The notes beneath the pieces were generated by a model that was not told the DNA's origin, did no database searches, and worked only from the letters and a program-made list of their open reading frames with translations. Source: Terriglobia bacterium (GTDB taxonomy: Bacteria > Acidobacteriota > Terriglobia > Bryobacterales > Bryobacteraceae). From it: a DNA stretch of 64,000 nucleotides. Positions 27,410 to 38,663 of the stretch are shown piece by piece. How positions within the stretch are numbered: position 1 is the first letter of the stretch; each line of letters opens with the position of its first letter. A program made the position numbers and the translations under genes. The DNA is taken from NCBI GenBank assembly GCA_020073305.1, contig JAIQFK010000007.1, positions 248,001 through 312,000 on the forward strand, given 5' to 3'.

Positions 27410-28069
27410 CTAAGCGCGATCGGTGTTGCGATCCTTCAGAACAACAACTGCCGCAAACAGACCGCCGACCAGAAGCAATCCATAGCGGGGCTCGGGAATC
27501 GCGGCTGGCGGATCTGGTGTCGCCGAGAGGGCGGAGAGGAGCACGTTGCCGCCCTTCTTGCCCCCTTTGCTTGAATAGAAGTCCAAATATACAAAGCCTT
27601 TCGTTAGATTGAGATTTACCGGCACCGCGGTGAAGCTGCCTTCGCCCTTACCGCTGACGGTACCGGAATTGCAGAGAACGCCGCTAACGTTACATCCGCT
27701 GACCGACCACTGTTCGCCCTGAGTCGTCGAACCCATCTCGAACTGAAGGTTGGTGAAGCCGGCTTTCAGCAGGTTGGTCACATCGAGCTGGACAAAGTCC
27801 TGGTTTGCCGACTTGTACCAAATCTCATGGTCGCCGCTGGGATCGCCATTTAGCCCGAGGCCGCTCTCGTCACCACCGTTATTCTTTCCGTACAGATCGG
27901 ATGCTGTTGTGCCAACGAACCCGCTGGCGACGATGGCCACCCCATCCAAAGTGAAGGTATAAGTTTTGCCAAGATCCGTGTTGGGACCGCTGAAACTCAC
28001 GGTGTCGGCAAAAGCCAGAGAGCCCACACTCAAGCTCACAGCGAAAACCGTTAAACGAATTCGACTCAA
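27410..28069 (-). CDS. PEP-CTERM sorting-domain protein
   Basis: A 219-residue exported protein. A signal peptide (SRIRLTVFAVSLSVGSLAFA) leads a beta-rich body; the C-terminus has the PEP-CTERM signature: IPEPRYGLLLVGGLFAAVVV followed by LKDRNTDRA, that is, PEP, a membrane helix and a basic tail. Such proteins are processed by exosortases and usually sent to the surface with exopolysaccharide. No exosortase lies in the window. The TTG start at 28069 is favoured by GGAG at 28081-28078 with an 8-base spacer; an in-frame ATG at 28090 lies upstream without a visible ribosome site and would bury that GGAG inside the gene. Confidence 0.8.
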   Translation of the reverse strand: MSRIRLTVFAVSLSVGSLAFADTVSFSGPNTDLGKTYTFTLDGVAIVASGFVGTTASDLYGKNNGGDESGLGLNGDPSGDHEIWYKSANQDFVQLDVTNLLKAGFTNLQFEMGSTTQGEQWSVSGCNVSGVLCNSGTVSGKGEGSFTAVPVNLNLTKGFVYLDFYSSKGGKKGGNVLLSALSATPDPPAAIPEPRYGLLLVGGLFAAVVVLKDRNTDRA

Positions 28070-28090
28070 ATTTGTGTCTCCAAGTGGCAT

Positions 28091-28619
28091 CGAACGATCA
28101 GTAATAGACCCTAGGATAAGGGAAACTCCTTGACAAATCTAGTACCAGAAGAACCGAATAGTACTATCACATATATCTCTTTCCAGCTTTGGGGATAGAC
28201 GCCGTCCGCTTTAAATAGGGGGGCACGTATGTAACGGTATTTCAGACGTTATTTCGAGTCGTTCATTTGGGATAAACGGGTACATTAAAGACGGTCAGCG
28301 GCGTATTTTTCGCTCCATATTCGTGGGTGTGCAGATCGGGAAATCGGACGCCGCCCCCCCAAATAGGTGGCTTCGACGGGCGTGCTGGGTCGTCGCGGTC
28401 GAGCACACGGGAGATGCGCCGTTCGGTATGCCACACCGGCATCCTGCCGCCCCCATATTCCAGCGTTCTACCCCTTGCCAAACGCCTTGTGCCCGCCTCA
28501 TACTCTCTTCAGTAAGCGGGGGTGGTTCACGGGTGTTACGTTCTGTGCCTGCTGGTGGGGCGTTCGTCGGCTGAAACAACGATTGCGCGCCCCTGCTTGG
28601 GCGAAAAAGGGAGGATCGC
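28091..28619 (+). other. 529-base gene-free stretch before the TonB receptor gene
   Basis: No convincing gene. It should carry promoters for the divergent PEP-CTERM and TonB-receptor genes. The left third (about 28130-28300) is AT-rich, the rest is GC-rich with runs such as CCGCCCCCCC near 28355. A GGGAGG at 28609-28614 serves the receptor ATG at 28620. Short plus-strand ORFs here overlap each other, lack ribosome sites and have unnatural composition. I see no known riboswitch. Confidence 0.4.
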
Positions 28620-31600
28620 ATGCTCGGTGTGTTTAGAAATGCAGGGCGTTGTGTGGCGCTCATTCTTCTATCGGGGGCGCTGGCGTTTTCTCAAACGGCG
28701 TCCGTTTCGGGAACGGTTGTCGATTCCAGCCAGGCAGCGGTACCGGACGCGAAGATCACAGCGACGAATCTAGCCACCAACCTGGAGCGCTCCACCCAGA
28801 CCGCCACGTCCGGAGCCTACTCTCTCCCGAATCTGGCGCCCGGCAAATACACGATCACAATCGAGAAGGCCGGTTTTGCAACGGCCAGATTTGAAGGCGT
28901 GGAGTTAACCGTCGCCCAGATCCAGACGTTGAATGTCACGCTGGAGGTTGGCACAGTCAACGCGACGATTGACGTATCCGGTGAGACCGTCACTCCCATC
29001 GAACTGGAGACCGCGCAGATCAGCAATGTGGTGGATCAGAAGAGAATTGTCGATCTGCCATTGATCGTGCGTGATCCTTATTCGCTGATCCTGCTCGCTC
29101 CCGGGGTAGTCCAGACGAATTCCGGCCTGGGCGGTTTTTCAGTCAACGGATCGAGGGAACGCAACAATAACTTCCTGCTGGATGGGGCGGATAATAACGA
29201 CACCTCGGTGCCGGGCATTCCGGGCGGCCTGATCTCGCTCAATCCCGAATCGACGCAGGAGTTCCGCGTCATCACCAACAACTTCCTGCCGGAGTTTGGC
29301 CGCAATACGGGCGCAATCGTCGATGTGATAACCCGGAGCGGAACGAACGATTTGCATGGCGACGCTTATTGGTTCGGACGCTACAACGCGATGGCGGCCC
29401 GCGACTACTTCAATACCACGCCAAACCCACAGGATCCGTTTGAACGCAACCAATTCGGATGGTCATTGGGTGGGCCGGTCATCAAGAACCGGACTTTCTT
29501 TTTTGTAAACAACGAATACCAGCGGTTCAACACGACGCTGCGGGAGTCCACCGTGGTTCCGACGGCCGCGTTTAAAACCGGAAAGTTTACCTTTGACGGC
29601 TTCAACGTCAACCTGGCGGATGCGAACTCGCCGAATAATGCGCAGCAGATTCCGCTGGATCCGACGGTGCAGAAGCTGCTGGCGCTGCTGCCCAATCCGA
29701 ATGGCGAATCCGTTGACGATGTGCGCGGCATTTACCGGTTCCCCAGTTCCTCCCGGCAGCACTTTAACGCGGTGAACTTCAAGGTGGACCAGCGGATTAC
29801 CGACAAGCACAACCTGTTTCTCCGTTATTCCTACAATGGATTCACCGATCCTGATCCCTTCCACGATGAGTTCATCCAGGGATTGGGCGCGACGGGCACC
29901 GACCAGCAGACCCACAGCCTGGCGGCCGGCCTGGTGTCGGCGCTTCGCCCCACGCTGGTCAATGAGTTTCGTTTCGGCGTCAACCGCGTCGCCGATATTT
30001 TCTCCTGCGGGAACCGCACCGCGTTCGACTCCCTGAGCACACTCGATCCGTTTGGAAACGGTTCGGATTATGCCATCTCGGGTATTGCGACCGTTGGCTG
30101 CGCCGCGCTGGGTGACACCAACGCCCAGTTTCGAAAGACCGGAACCTGGCTGGTGAACGACAGTATTGCGGTGATCAAGAGCAGTCACTCGTTCAAGTTC
30201 GGCGGTGAATTCCGGAACGTTTTCGAGAACGGCGATAACGCGTTTGGCTCGCGCACGTATGATTCTTTCAATGGCTACACGACCTTTGGCGTACCCATTG
30301 CGAATCTGGACCCCAACAACCCGTGTGATCCGAACACCGGCAACAACTGCGGAGGCCGTCAGTTTCAGGACATGGCGTCGGGACTGCTGGGGTTGGTGGA
30401 TTTTCAGTCGCAGTATCAGTATTTCGACAAGAGCGGGAATCGCCGGGCGCTGGATTTTCTGAAGTTCCGCCAGCATGAATACGGTGTGTATGCGCAGGAT
30501 AGCTGGAAGATTCGTTCCAACCTGACATTGAGTTACGGTCTGCGGTACCAGTTCAATGGCGTCCCGTTCGAAGTCAACAACAACCTGTCGAACCTGTTCG
30601 CGAACCCGCAAGGAGCCGCGCCGTTCACGTTCTCGATCGTGGGTCCGGGAACGGGCAAACTCCTCTACAACAACGATCCTCACAATTTCGAGCCGCGCGT
30701 GGGCCTCAGTTGGGACCCGTTCAAGAACGGAAAAACGGCCTTCCGGGCCGGATACGGCATTTTCCACGACCGCATCTTCGGTAACCTGTTCGGCAATGCT
30801 CGCACGAACCCGCCGTTCGTTCAGCAGGTGCAGAACTTTCCTGGCGACATCCTGGCGAATGTTCCGACGCCAGCCACTGTCCCCACGTCGCCGACCGTGA
30901 CGGATGGCGCGTTTCTGTCGCCGACGCTTTTTGCGCCGAATCTCAAAATTCCTTACAGCCAGAACTGGAACGCCGGCATCCAGCGCGAGCTTCCGCTGGC
31001 GCTGACCTTGGAGGCCAATTACGTTGGTTCGAAGGGTACCAGAGAGCTGCGCGCCATCAACAGCAACCAGCCGCTGCCGGCGCTGGTTAATGCCCTGATC
31101 GCGCAGGGAACATCGCCGGACCTTCTCCAGAGCACCGCTTTGTACGTGCAATACCCGACAACCCTGAACACCGCGCTTTATGAGCCGGGGACCAACGAGT
31201 CGGTGGGCAACTCGACGTATAACTCTCTTCAGTTCAAAGTGACCCGCAAATTCGTGCACGGTGTCGAGATTCAGGGGGCGTACACGTGGGCGCATGCAAT
31301 TGACGACGCTTCGGACCCACTGGTTGCGGCCGCGGGAAATCGGAATTTTCCGCGCAACTCTTTCAACCTCCACGAAGAGCGGGGACAAGCGGATTTCGAC
31401 GTCCGGCAGCGCCTTTCGGTGAACTACATTATGGAGCTGCCGTTTGGCAAAGGACGCGCGTACCTGCACGAAGGCGCGATGGGCCGCATTCTGGAAGGAT
31501 GGCAATTCGCCGGTATAACGACGGTTCAGGATGGTCTCCCCTATGACATCTTCGGGAACCGCGACTCGGAGCACACGGCTCTGAGCTCGCGCGCCAGCCT

Positions 31601-31955
31601 GGTGGGCAGTCCCGCGATTCCGGCGGGCTCCGATCGCACACAGACCGGACCTCCGGTAAGCGCCTTTGCGCTGGCGGCGTTCGGCGGTCCGGGAAATCTG
31701 GGCCGGAACACGTTTGTGGGGCCCGGATTAGCGAACTGGGATCTGGTTCTCAGCAAGACCCAGAGCCTGACCGAGCATGTCCGCCTGCAGTTCCGCTTTG
31801 AGTTCTACAACCTGTTCAACCGGGTGGAGTTTACGCAGCCGGGAAACCTGATTTATGATCCGGGAACGTTTGGGCTCTCCACCGGCACTGGGACGCGCCC
31901 GGACGGCACCAGTTCCAATCGCCAGATTCAGGTCGCGATGAAGCTGCACTTCTGA
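28620..31955 (+). CDS. TonB-dependent receptor with carboxypeptidase-regulatory N-domain (Oar-like)
   Basis: An 1111-residue outer-membrane receptor. A signal peptide ends near ALAFSQ; residues 26-110 are an Ig-like carboxypeptidase-regulatory domain (SVSGTVVDSSQAAVPDAKIT... LPNLAPGKYTITIEKAGF); a plug domain follows (NGSRERNNNFLLDGADNNDT, then STQEFRVITNNFLPEFGRNT); the rest is a large 22-stranded barrel with the expected KFGGEFRNVF, NLTLSYGLRYQ and AGYGIFHDRI strands, ending in a strand with terminal Phe (IQVAMKLHF). This architecture is heavily expanded in Acidobacteria and is thought to import plant-derived oligosaccharides or other large molecules. GGGAGG at 28609-28614 supports the start. 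The amidohydrolase gene converges on it, 6 bases apart. Confidence 0.93.
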   Translation: MLGVFRNAGRCVALILLSGALAFSQTASVSGTVVDSSQAAVPDAKITATNLATNLERSTQTATSGAYSLPNLAPGKYTITIEKAGFATARFEGVELTVAQIQTLNVTLEVGTVNATIDVSGETVTPIELETAQISNVVDQKRIVDLPLIVRDPYSLILLAPGVVQTNSGLGGFSVNGSRERNNNFLLDGADNNDTSVPGIPGGLISLNPESTQEFRVITNNFLPEFGRNTGAIVDVITRSGTNDLHGDAYWFGRYNAMAARDYFNTTPNPQDPFERNQFGWSLGGPVIKNRTFFFVNNEYQRFNTTLRESTVVPTAAFKTGKFTFDGFNVNLADANSPNNAQQIPLDPTVQKLLALLPNPNGESVDDVRGIYRFPSSSRQHFNAVNFKVDQRITDKHNLFLRYSYNGFTDPDPFHDEFIQGLGATGTDQQTHSLAAGLVSALRPTLVNEFRFGVNRVADIFSCGNRTAFDSLSTLDPFGNGSDYAISGIATVGCAALGDTNAQFRKTGTWLVNDSIAVIKSSHSFKFGGEFRNVFENGDNAFGSRTYDSFNGYTTFGVPIANLDPNNPCDPNTGNNCGGRQFQDMASGLLGLVDFQSQYQYFDKSGNRRALDFLKFRQHEYGVYAQDSWKIRSNLTLSYGLRYQFNGVPFEVNNNLSNLFANPQGAAPFTFSIVGPGTGKLLYNNDPHNFEPRVGLSWDPFKNGKTAFRAGYGIFHDRIFGNLFGNARTNPPFVQQVQNFPGDILANVPTPATVPTSPTVTDGAFLSPTLFAPNLKIPYSQNWNAGIQRELPLALTLEANYVGSKGTRELRAINSNQPLPALVNALIAQGTSPDLLQSTALYVQYPTTLNTALYEPGTNESVGNSTYNSLQFKVTRKFVHGVEIQGAYTWAHAIDDASDPLVAAAGNRNFPRNSFNLHEERGQADFDVRQRLSVNYIMELPFGKGRAYLHEGAMGRILEGWQFAGITTVQDGLPYDIFGNRDSEHTALSSRASLVGSPAIPAGSDRTQTGPPVSAFALAAFGGPGNLGRNTFVGPGLANWDLVLSKTQSLTEHVRLQFRFEFYNLFNRVEFTQPGNLIYDPGTFGLSTGTGTRPDGTSSNRQIQVAMKLHF

Positions 31956-31961
31956 TTTCAG

Positions 31962-33680
31962 TCAGCGGCGCTCGTAGACGAGCTTGCCGCCGAGATACGT
32001 CTCGTTAACCTGAATATTCCGTACCTCCTCGAGCGGGCAGGTCAGAATATCGCGGTCGAGCACGATGAGATCGGCCAGCTTACCCTTTTCGAGCGAGCCC
32101 TTCTCTTTCTCCTCAAAGGTCAGGTAGGCGTTGTTGATGGTGTAGAGGCGGATGGCCTGCTCGCGAGTGATGCGCTGCTCCGGATGCAGAGGCTGATCGG
32201 TCCAGCGCGGTTGCCGGGTCAGCGTGATCCACATCCCGAGGAATGGATTATAAGGATTGATGGAACGCAGGCTGCCGATCTTTTGCATGTGATCGGACCC
32301 ACCGCCCACGACGACCCCGGCGTCGAACAGGCTCTTATAAGGCTGGAACCAGGCCATGCGCGCGTCGCCAAACTGTTTGCGGAGCGTGGCGCCGTCTAAC
32401 CACAGCCAGTCGGGCTGAAGATCCAGGACGATGCCGAGGTCCTTGATCTTCGCGATCATGGCGGCGCTCATGAAGTTGGCGTGGGTGATGGAGGGCCGCG
32501 CGGGGCGCACCGAAAACTCGTTGTTGACCTCCGAGTAGCCGTCGATCATGGCTTGGACGGCGGCGTCTCCCACCGAATGCGCCGTGAACTGGAGATCGTG
32601 CTCGAGGGCAAAGCGCTGCATCTGGTAAAGCTTTCCGGCTTCGATGTAGCGCATGCCGCGGTAGTTCGGGTCGTCGATGGAATAGACCTTGCTGATGCCC
32701 CAGGGCTGCAGCATGTAGGCGCTGCCGGTGAGCATGCCCCCATCCATGTAGGATTTCGTGCCGCGCAGCCAGAGCATATTGTTGTAGCGGTGTAGAGGGC
32801 TCCCAGCAGCCTTGAGCATGCGCGCCTGGATTTGATCGAGCGGCATCTGGGCATCCACGCTGTAGGTGACGTAGATGCGGCAGCTCAGCTCGCCGGCATC
32901 GCGCACCTGCCGGTAGGTTTCGAGGCCATCGTCGCCCAGATCACGCTCCGAAAGGCTCGTGATGCCCACCGAATTGTAGTCCGCCATCATCAATTTGAGG
33001 CGCTGGCGCCGGTCTTCATCGGTTGGGTTTTTCTCGCCGGACTGGATATTGACCAGGCGGCTGCCACTGCGGAGAATGCCGGTCGGCTCACCGTTCGCAT
33101 CGCGCTCGATGCGGCCCGGCTTGCCATCGGTGATCCGGAAGTTCTTGTCGATGCCGCTTTGCTTGAGCGCTAGCGAATTGACCGAAGCGTCGGGGCCGGT
33201 TCCGAAGTAAACCGGGTTGGCGGGAGCGGCGTCGTCCAGCTCGGCGCGCGTGGGGAAGCGCTGATCACGCAGGCGGGTGATAAAGACCTGGGTGAGGACG
33301 ATCCAGTCGCCCGGCTTCGCCACGGCCGCGCGCGCCTGGATGTAGTGGAGCACGTCGGCAACGGTTTCCATCTCCGGAACCGGGTGATCGAACTCGTACA
33401 GGGAGGCCGCGAACGCGTGCGAGTGCGAGTCGATCAGGCCGGGCAAGACGGCCCTGCCATGGAGGTCGAGCTGGCGGGTGTTCGGGCCGGCAAGCCGGGC
33501 CACTTCCTCGCGGCTTCCGGTTGCCAGGATGCGATCGCCGCGGATGGCGATGGAGTCCACGATATGAAATTGCGGGTCGACGGTGACAATCTTGCCGTGG
33601 TGGAGAACCAGGTCGGCCGGCTGGGCTAGCGCCGCGACCGGGCAAAACCATAGAACCAGACTTAAGACGCGACAGGACAT
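31962..33680 (-). CDS. Exported amidohydrolase, YtcJ-like (amidohydrolase 3)
   Basis: A 572-residue predicted metal-dependent hydrolase of the amidohydrolase 3 / YtcJ group. A signal peptide (MSCRVLSLVLWFCPVAALAQ) starts at the ATG at 33680; the open frame upstream lacks it. The N-terminal beta-sandwich (ADLVLHHGKIVTVD) and the metal motif LPGLIDSHSHAF are present, then AHSVGDAAVQAMIDGY and GGGSDHMQKIG for the later His and Asp ligands, and the closing GSLEKGKLADLIVLDRD. The substrate is unknown; relatives act on N-substituted or amide bonds. Convergent with the TonB receptor gene; a functional link is possible but unproven. Confidence 0.88.
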   Translation of the reverse strand: MSCRVLSLVLWFCPVAALAQPADLVLHHGKIVTVDPQFHIVDSIAIRGDRILATGSREEVARLAGPNTRQLDLHGRAVLPGLIDSHSHAFAASLYEFDHPVPEMETVADVLHYIQARAAVAKPGDWIVLTQVFITRLRDQRFPTRAELDDAAPANPVYFGTGPDASVNSLALKQSGIDKNFRITDGKPGRIERDANGEPTGILRSGSRLVNIQSGEKNPTDEDRRQRLKLMMADYNSVGITSLSERDLGDDGLETYRQVRDAGELSCRIYVTYSVDAQMPLDQIQARMLKAAGSPLHRYNNMLWLRGTKSYMDGGMLTGSAYMLQPWGISKVYSIDDPNYRGMRYIEAGKLYQMQRFALEHDLQFTAHSVGDAAVQAMIDGYSEVNNEFSVRPARPSITHANFMSAAMIAKIKDLGIVLDLQPDWLWLDGATLRKQFGDARMAWFQPYKSLFDAGVVVGGGSDHMQKIGSLRSINPYNPFLGMWITLTRQPRWTDQPLHPEQRITREQAIRLYTINNAYLTFEEKEKGSLEKGKLADLIVLDRDILTCPLEEVRNIQVNETYLGGKLVYERR

Positions 33681-33867
33681 GGCTGGAACATCATACTCCG
33701 CTGCGGACAGGGCTGGGGCGGGCGGCACAAGCTTGCGGTGCTACGCCCCCATTGGATGGGGCATGTCACCCACCGGAAGGCGCATCTGAACGCCGTGATG
33801 CTTATTGCTGAATCACTTGCGCGATCCGGGTCCGGTAGTTGTTCTGCATGGGCACCAAATACGGACC

Positions 33868-34707
33868 ATGCTGTTTCCGCCTAAGAAAATCCTGTTTCCG
33901 GTGGACTTCTCCGAGCGCGCGCTGGGGGCGTCGCATTTTGTGGAGGCGCTGACTGGACGCTTCGAGGCCGAACTCATTGTTCTGCATGTGGCGGAGCCGG
34001 TTCCGTATTACGGCTATCCGGAAAGCATGCGGCACCTGGAGGAGCGGCTGGCGGCGTTCCGGCAGGATGAGTTGCGACAGTACCGCGTGCGGCGGGTTCT
34101 GGATAAAGGAGAGGACGCCGCGGAAAGGATTCTGGAGCTGAGCCGCACCGAGAACGTGGATCTGATCATGATGCCGACTCACGGATTCGGCCCCTACCGC
34201 CGGTTCATCCTGGGTTCGGTTACGGCCAAAGTGCTGCACGACGCGGATTGCCCCGTTTGGACGGGCGTTCATCTGGAGCAAGCACCGGCGCTCGAAGACC
34301 TCCACATTCGAAGGGTGGTTTGCGCCATCGACCTGAATCGGGAGAGCGAGCGGGTGGTGCAATGGGCCAGGCAAATCACAGCCGAATACCAGGCCGCGCT
34401 GCACGTGGTGCACGCCACCCCGGCTTATGAGACCCGGCCAGCCCGCTATTTTGACGCAGACTTGCGAGCCGAACTGGCCCTCCAGGCAGAGGTAGAAGTC
34501 CGGAAGCTGATGGAGGCGCAGGGAGTGGAAGCAGAAATCGATGTTCAAGGCGGCGAGGTGGCGCATGTCGTCAGTGGCACGGCGGAGCGGTTGCACGCAG
34601 ACCTGGTCGTGATCGGGCGCAGCTCGGAAAGCGGCCTGGTAGGGCGGCTGCGCGCCAATGCCTACTCCATCATTCGCCAATCCCCCTGTCCGGTGATCAG
34701 TGTCTGA
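33868..34707 (+). CDS. Tandem universal stress protein
   Basis: A 279-residue cytoplasmic protein with two Usp domains (about 5-145 and 150-279). Each begins [13 protein letters not shown] or [13 protein letters not shown]. The first has an ATP-type loop ([16 protein letters not shown]); the second is similar ([17 protein letters not shown]) but lacks the second Gly-Ser pair, so nucleotide binding there may be lost. The ATG at 33868 is preferred to the open frame from 33805, as it places the Usp strand at the N-terminus. It leads into the kinase cluster on the same strand. Confidence 0.87.
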   Translation: MLFPPKKILFPVDFSERALGASHFVEALTGRFEAELIVLHVAEPVPYYGYPESMRHLEERLAAFRQDELRQYRVRRVLDKGEDAAERILELSRTENVDLIMMPTHGFGPYRRFILGSVTAKVLHDADCPVWTGVHLEQAPALEDLHIRRVVCAIDLNRESERVVQWARQITAEYQAALHVVHATPAYETRPARYFDADLRAELALQAEVEVRKLMEAQGVEAEIDVQGGEVAHVVSGTAERLHADLVVIGRSSESGLVGRLRANAYSIIRQSPCPVISV

Positions 34708-34759
34708 GAGTTGGGATAATAAGAATCTCGTTCTGGCGCAGATCTCCGCGTCAGTATCC

Positions 34760-36826
34760 ATGGGCAAGAATCCAAACGATAGCCGCGAAAAGCAGTTGTG
34801 GGAGACCGTTCAAAGACTGCACGCGGTCGTCGAGAGTTCACCGCTCGCCATCATCGCGCTGGATGGCGAAGGCCACGTGCGCATGTGGAACCGGAGCGCG
34901 GAGCGAATGTTCGGCTGGACCGAGGCTGAAGTGATCGGGCGGCCCAATCCCACGATTCCAACGGACCGCAAGGAAGAATATCGTGCCTTGCTGAAGTCGC
35001 GCATGCAGGGCGAGGCGCAGTTGGGCTTCGAGACGATTCGCGCCCGCAAGGACGGCGCCCCGGTGGATGTCAGCATCTGGACGGCGCCTCTGCGTGATTC
35101 CACCGGCAAGATCATCGGGATCATGACCGAACTGGCCGACATCACCGAGCGCAAGCGCATCGACAAGGAGCAGGGACAGTTGAGGGCCAGTGAACACGCC
35201 GCGCGGGCCGAAGCCGGCATCGAAAAGCGATATCGCAAGCTGCTCGAAGCCGCGCCGGATGCCATTCTCGAAGTGGATCGCCAGGGCCGGATTGTGCTGG
35301 TCAACGTGCAGGTGGAGAAGCTGTTTGGTTACACTCGCTCTGAGCTGCTGGGAAAACCCATCGAGCTGCTAATCCCCGAGCGCCTTCTGAGCCGCCACCC
35401 GGTTCATCGCGAGAGATATTTCGATAAGCCGGTCATGCGGCCGATGGGTACGGGCCTGGAACTGTACGCAAAGCGCGCCGATGGCACCGAGTTCGCGGTG
35501 GATGTGACGCTGAGCCCCTACGAAGCCGAGGGCGGCGATCGCGTGATCTGCGTGGTGCGCGACGTCAGCGAGCGAAAACGAGCGGAGGAGCAGATCCAGA
35601 CGCTCAATCAAAACCTGGAGCGGCACACCGAGGCACTCATCCTAACCAACAAGGCGCTGGAGTTCCAGAATCGCGAGGTGGAAAAGGTCAACCGGTTGAA
35701 AGACGAATTCCTGGCCAGCATGAGCCACGAGCTGCGCACCCCGTTGAACTCGATCATCGGGTTTTCGGACCTGTTGGCCGAGCGGGGCGATGAACAGTTC
35801 ACGCCCAAGCAGAAGCGGTTCATCGGACACATTCAGCAGGGGGCGCGCCATCTGCTGGAACTGATCAATGACATCCTCGATTTATCCAAAATCGAAGCAG
35901 GTCATCTGGAACTCAAGTACGAAGATTTCAACGTCTCGGCGGCGGCCGCCGAAGTGCTGGCTACGGTCCGGCCGATCGCCATCGCCAAGAGCATCGAAGT
36001 CAGCAGCATGTTTCCCGAGGATCTGTCGCTCGAGGGAGACCGGCTGCGATTCAAGCAAATCCTTTATAACCTGCTGAGCAACGCGATCAAGTTTACGGCC
36101 GCGGGCGGACGCGTCTCTATTGAATGTTCGGAAACCGGCGGCATGGCGCTGGTCTCGGTAACCGACACGGGGATCGGCATTCCCGCCGAAGAGCACGAAG
36201 CGATTTTCTCCAGTTTTCACCAGGTGGGGACCACGACCAAGGGTGTGCGCGAAGGCACGGGCCTCGGTTTAGCGATCACCAAGCGCCTGGTCGAGCAGCA
36301 CGGGGGCAGAATCTGGGTGGAAAGCGAGCCGGGCAAGGGCAGCCGCTTTACTTTCACGATGCCGATTCAGGCGGAAACTCAGGACTACGGCGTCTCGCAC
36401 CAGCCCGGGGATCCTCCCCTGATTCTGGTGGTGGAGGACGAGGGAGCCGCGCAAGAGCTTCTGGTCAGCTACCTGGAAGAATCGGGCTATCGGGCCGTCG
36501 CCGTGAGTACAGGGACGGAAGCCATCCGGGCGGCGCGCGACATCCACCCCGACGTGATTACGATGGACGTGCTGATGCCCGGCAAAACCGGGTGGCAGAC
36601 GCTGGAAGAACTGAAGAAATCTCCCGCTACGGAAGCCATTCCGGTTATTATTGTCTCTGTCGTCGAAGAACGGAAAAAGGGCCTCTCCATCGGCGCGGCG
36701 GATTACTTAGTCAAGCCGGTGTCCAAGGAACACCTGCTGGAGGCGATTCGGCGCTTGACGGCAACTTCGGGCTGGAAAAGCAGAGAGGATCGCTCGCGGA
36801 GGCATGAAGAGAGTTCTGGTGGCTGA
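34760..36826 (+). CDS. Cytoplasmic hybrid histidine kinase, PAS-PAS-HisKA-HATPase-REC
   Basis: A soluble sensor kinase of about 688 residues. Two PAS domains (about 14-135 and 155-272) come first, then a coiled coil ([20 protein letters not shown]), HisKA with the phosphoacceptor at His323 ([20 protein letters not shown]), the ATPase domain ([12 protein letters not shown] box, DTGIGIP G1, GTGLGLAI G2) and a C-terminal receiver ([12 protein letters not shown]; Asp in [11 protein letters not shown]). No membrane helix, so it senses an internal cue, perhaps redox or a small ligand. Start uncertain: a GTG at 34700 would overlap the Usp stop, but the added codons are untypical and no ribosome site is seen. 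Overlaps the next receiver gene by 23 bases. Confidence 0.9.
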   Translation: MGKNPNDSREKQLWETVQRLHAVVESSPLAIIALDGEGHVRMWNRSAERMFGWTEAEVIGRPNPTIPTDRKEEYRALLKSRMQGEAQLGFETIRARKDGAPVDVSIWTAPLRDSTGKIIGIMTELADITERKRIDKEQGQLRASEHAARAEAGIEKRYRKLLEAAPDAILEVDRQGRIVLVNVQVEKLFGYTRSELLGKPIELLIPERLLSRHPVHRERYFDKPVMRPMGTGLELYAKRADGTEFAVDVTLSPYEAEGGDRVICVVRDVSERKRAEEQIQTLNQNLERHTEALILTNKALEFQNREVEKVNRLKDEFLASMSHELRTPLNSIIGFSDLLAERGDEQFTPKQKRFIGHIQQGARHLLELINDILDLSKIEAGHLELKYEDFNVSAAAAEVLATVRPIAIAKSIEVSSMFPEDLSLEGDRLRFKQILYNLLSNAIKFTAAGGRVSIECSETGGMALVSVTDTGIGIPAEEHEAIFSSFHQVGTTTKGVREGTGLGLAITKRLVEQHGGRIWVESEPGKGSRFTFTMPIQAETQDYGVSHQPGDPPLILVVEDEGAAQELLVSYLEESGYRAVAVSTGTEAIRAARDIHPDVITMDVLMPGKTGWQTLEELKKSPATEAIPVIIVSVVEERKKGLSIGAADYLVKPVSKEHLLEAIRRLTATSGWKSREDRSRRHEESSGG

Positions 36827-37178
36827 CGACAACCCTGTGAGTCGCGAGCTGATTCGAGAAATCCTGGAAAACGACGATTGTGAAGTGATCGAGGCCGGCA
36901 ATGGCCGCGAGGCGCTGGAGAGAATTCGCGAGCACCAGCCTGATCTGGCGCTGGTGGATATCCAGATGCCGGTGATGGACGGCAACGCAGTGATTCGCGA
37001 GCTGCGCGCGGATCCGCGATTTTCACGAATGCCCGTGGCAGCGCTGACCGCCTACGCCATGCAAGGGGATCGCGAGAGAGCGCTGGCCCTTGGGTTCAAC
37101 ACCTATATCACCAAGCCGATTGATATCCCGGCGTTCCGGACGGAGGTCGCGGAACTGCTGCGAAAACCGCGCGACTAA
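36804..37178 (+). CDS. Stand-alone response-regulator receiver domain
   Basis: A 124-residue single receiver domain with no output domain. All key residues are present: acidic pair in VLVADDNP (about 8-9), phosphoacceptor Asp52 in [11 protein letters not shown], Thr in AALTAYAM and Lys104 in YITKPID. It resembles DivK/CheY-type shuttle receivers. It starts inside the kinase 3' end (23-base overlap) and is followed after 8 bases by the sigma-54 regulator, so the three are surely one operon. It probably moves phosphate between the hybrid kinase and a distant phosphotransferase or acts as a phosphate sink. Confidence 0.92.
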   Translation: MKRVLVADDNPVSRELIREILENDDCEVIEAGNGREALERIREHQPDLALVDIQMPVMDGNAVIRELRADPRFSRMPVAALTAYAMQGDRERALALGFNTYITKPIDIPAFRTEVAELLRKPRD

Positions 37179-37186
37179 CCACTGCC

Positions 37187-38572
<1,386 letters not shown>

Positions 38573-38580
38573 GGGGGCGT

Positions 38581-38659
38581 GGGGACAGGCACCACGGTCC
38601 ACGAGGAGCAGACCGGTCAGGTGCGACTGTCGGGATTAGGGACAGTGGAGCCAGTCCCC
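38581..38659. repeat. GGGGAC inverted-repeat element, second copy
   Basis: Arms 38581-38600 (GGGGACAGGCACCACGGTCC) and 38640-38659 are inverted copies matching at 17 of 20 positions by hand. Arm core GGGGAC-N-GGC-N-CCAC-N-GTCC is shared with the element at 9867-9965. It fills the gap between two convergent genes. Confidence 0.72.
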
Positions 38660-38663
38660 TCAC

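Noticed and set aside
28200-28240. Sigma-54 promoter (GGGGCACG with a downstream TAACG) near 28224
   Set aside because: The -12 element lacks the required GC dinucleotide at the correct spacing, and it is about 390 bases from the receptor start.
29463-31574. 703-codon minus-strand open frame
   Set aside because: It lies antisense within the TonB receptor gene; its Arg/Val-rich translation has no domain pattern and no ribosome site. It is a by-product of GC-rich codon use.
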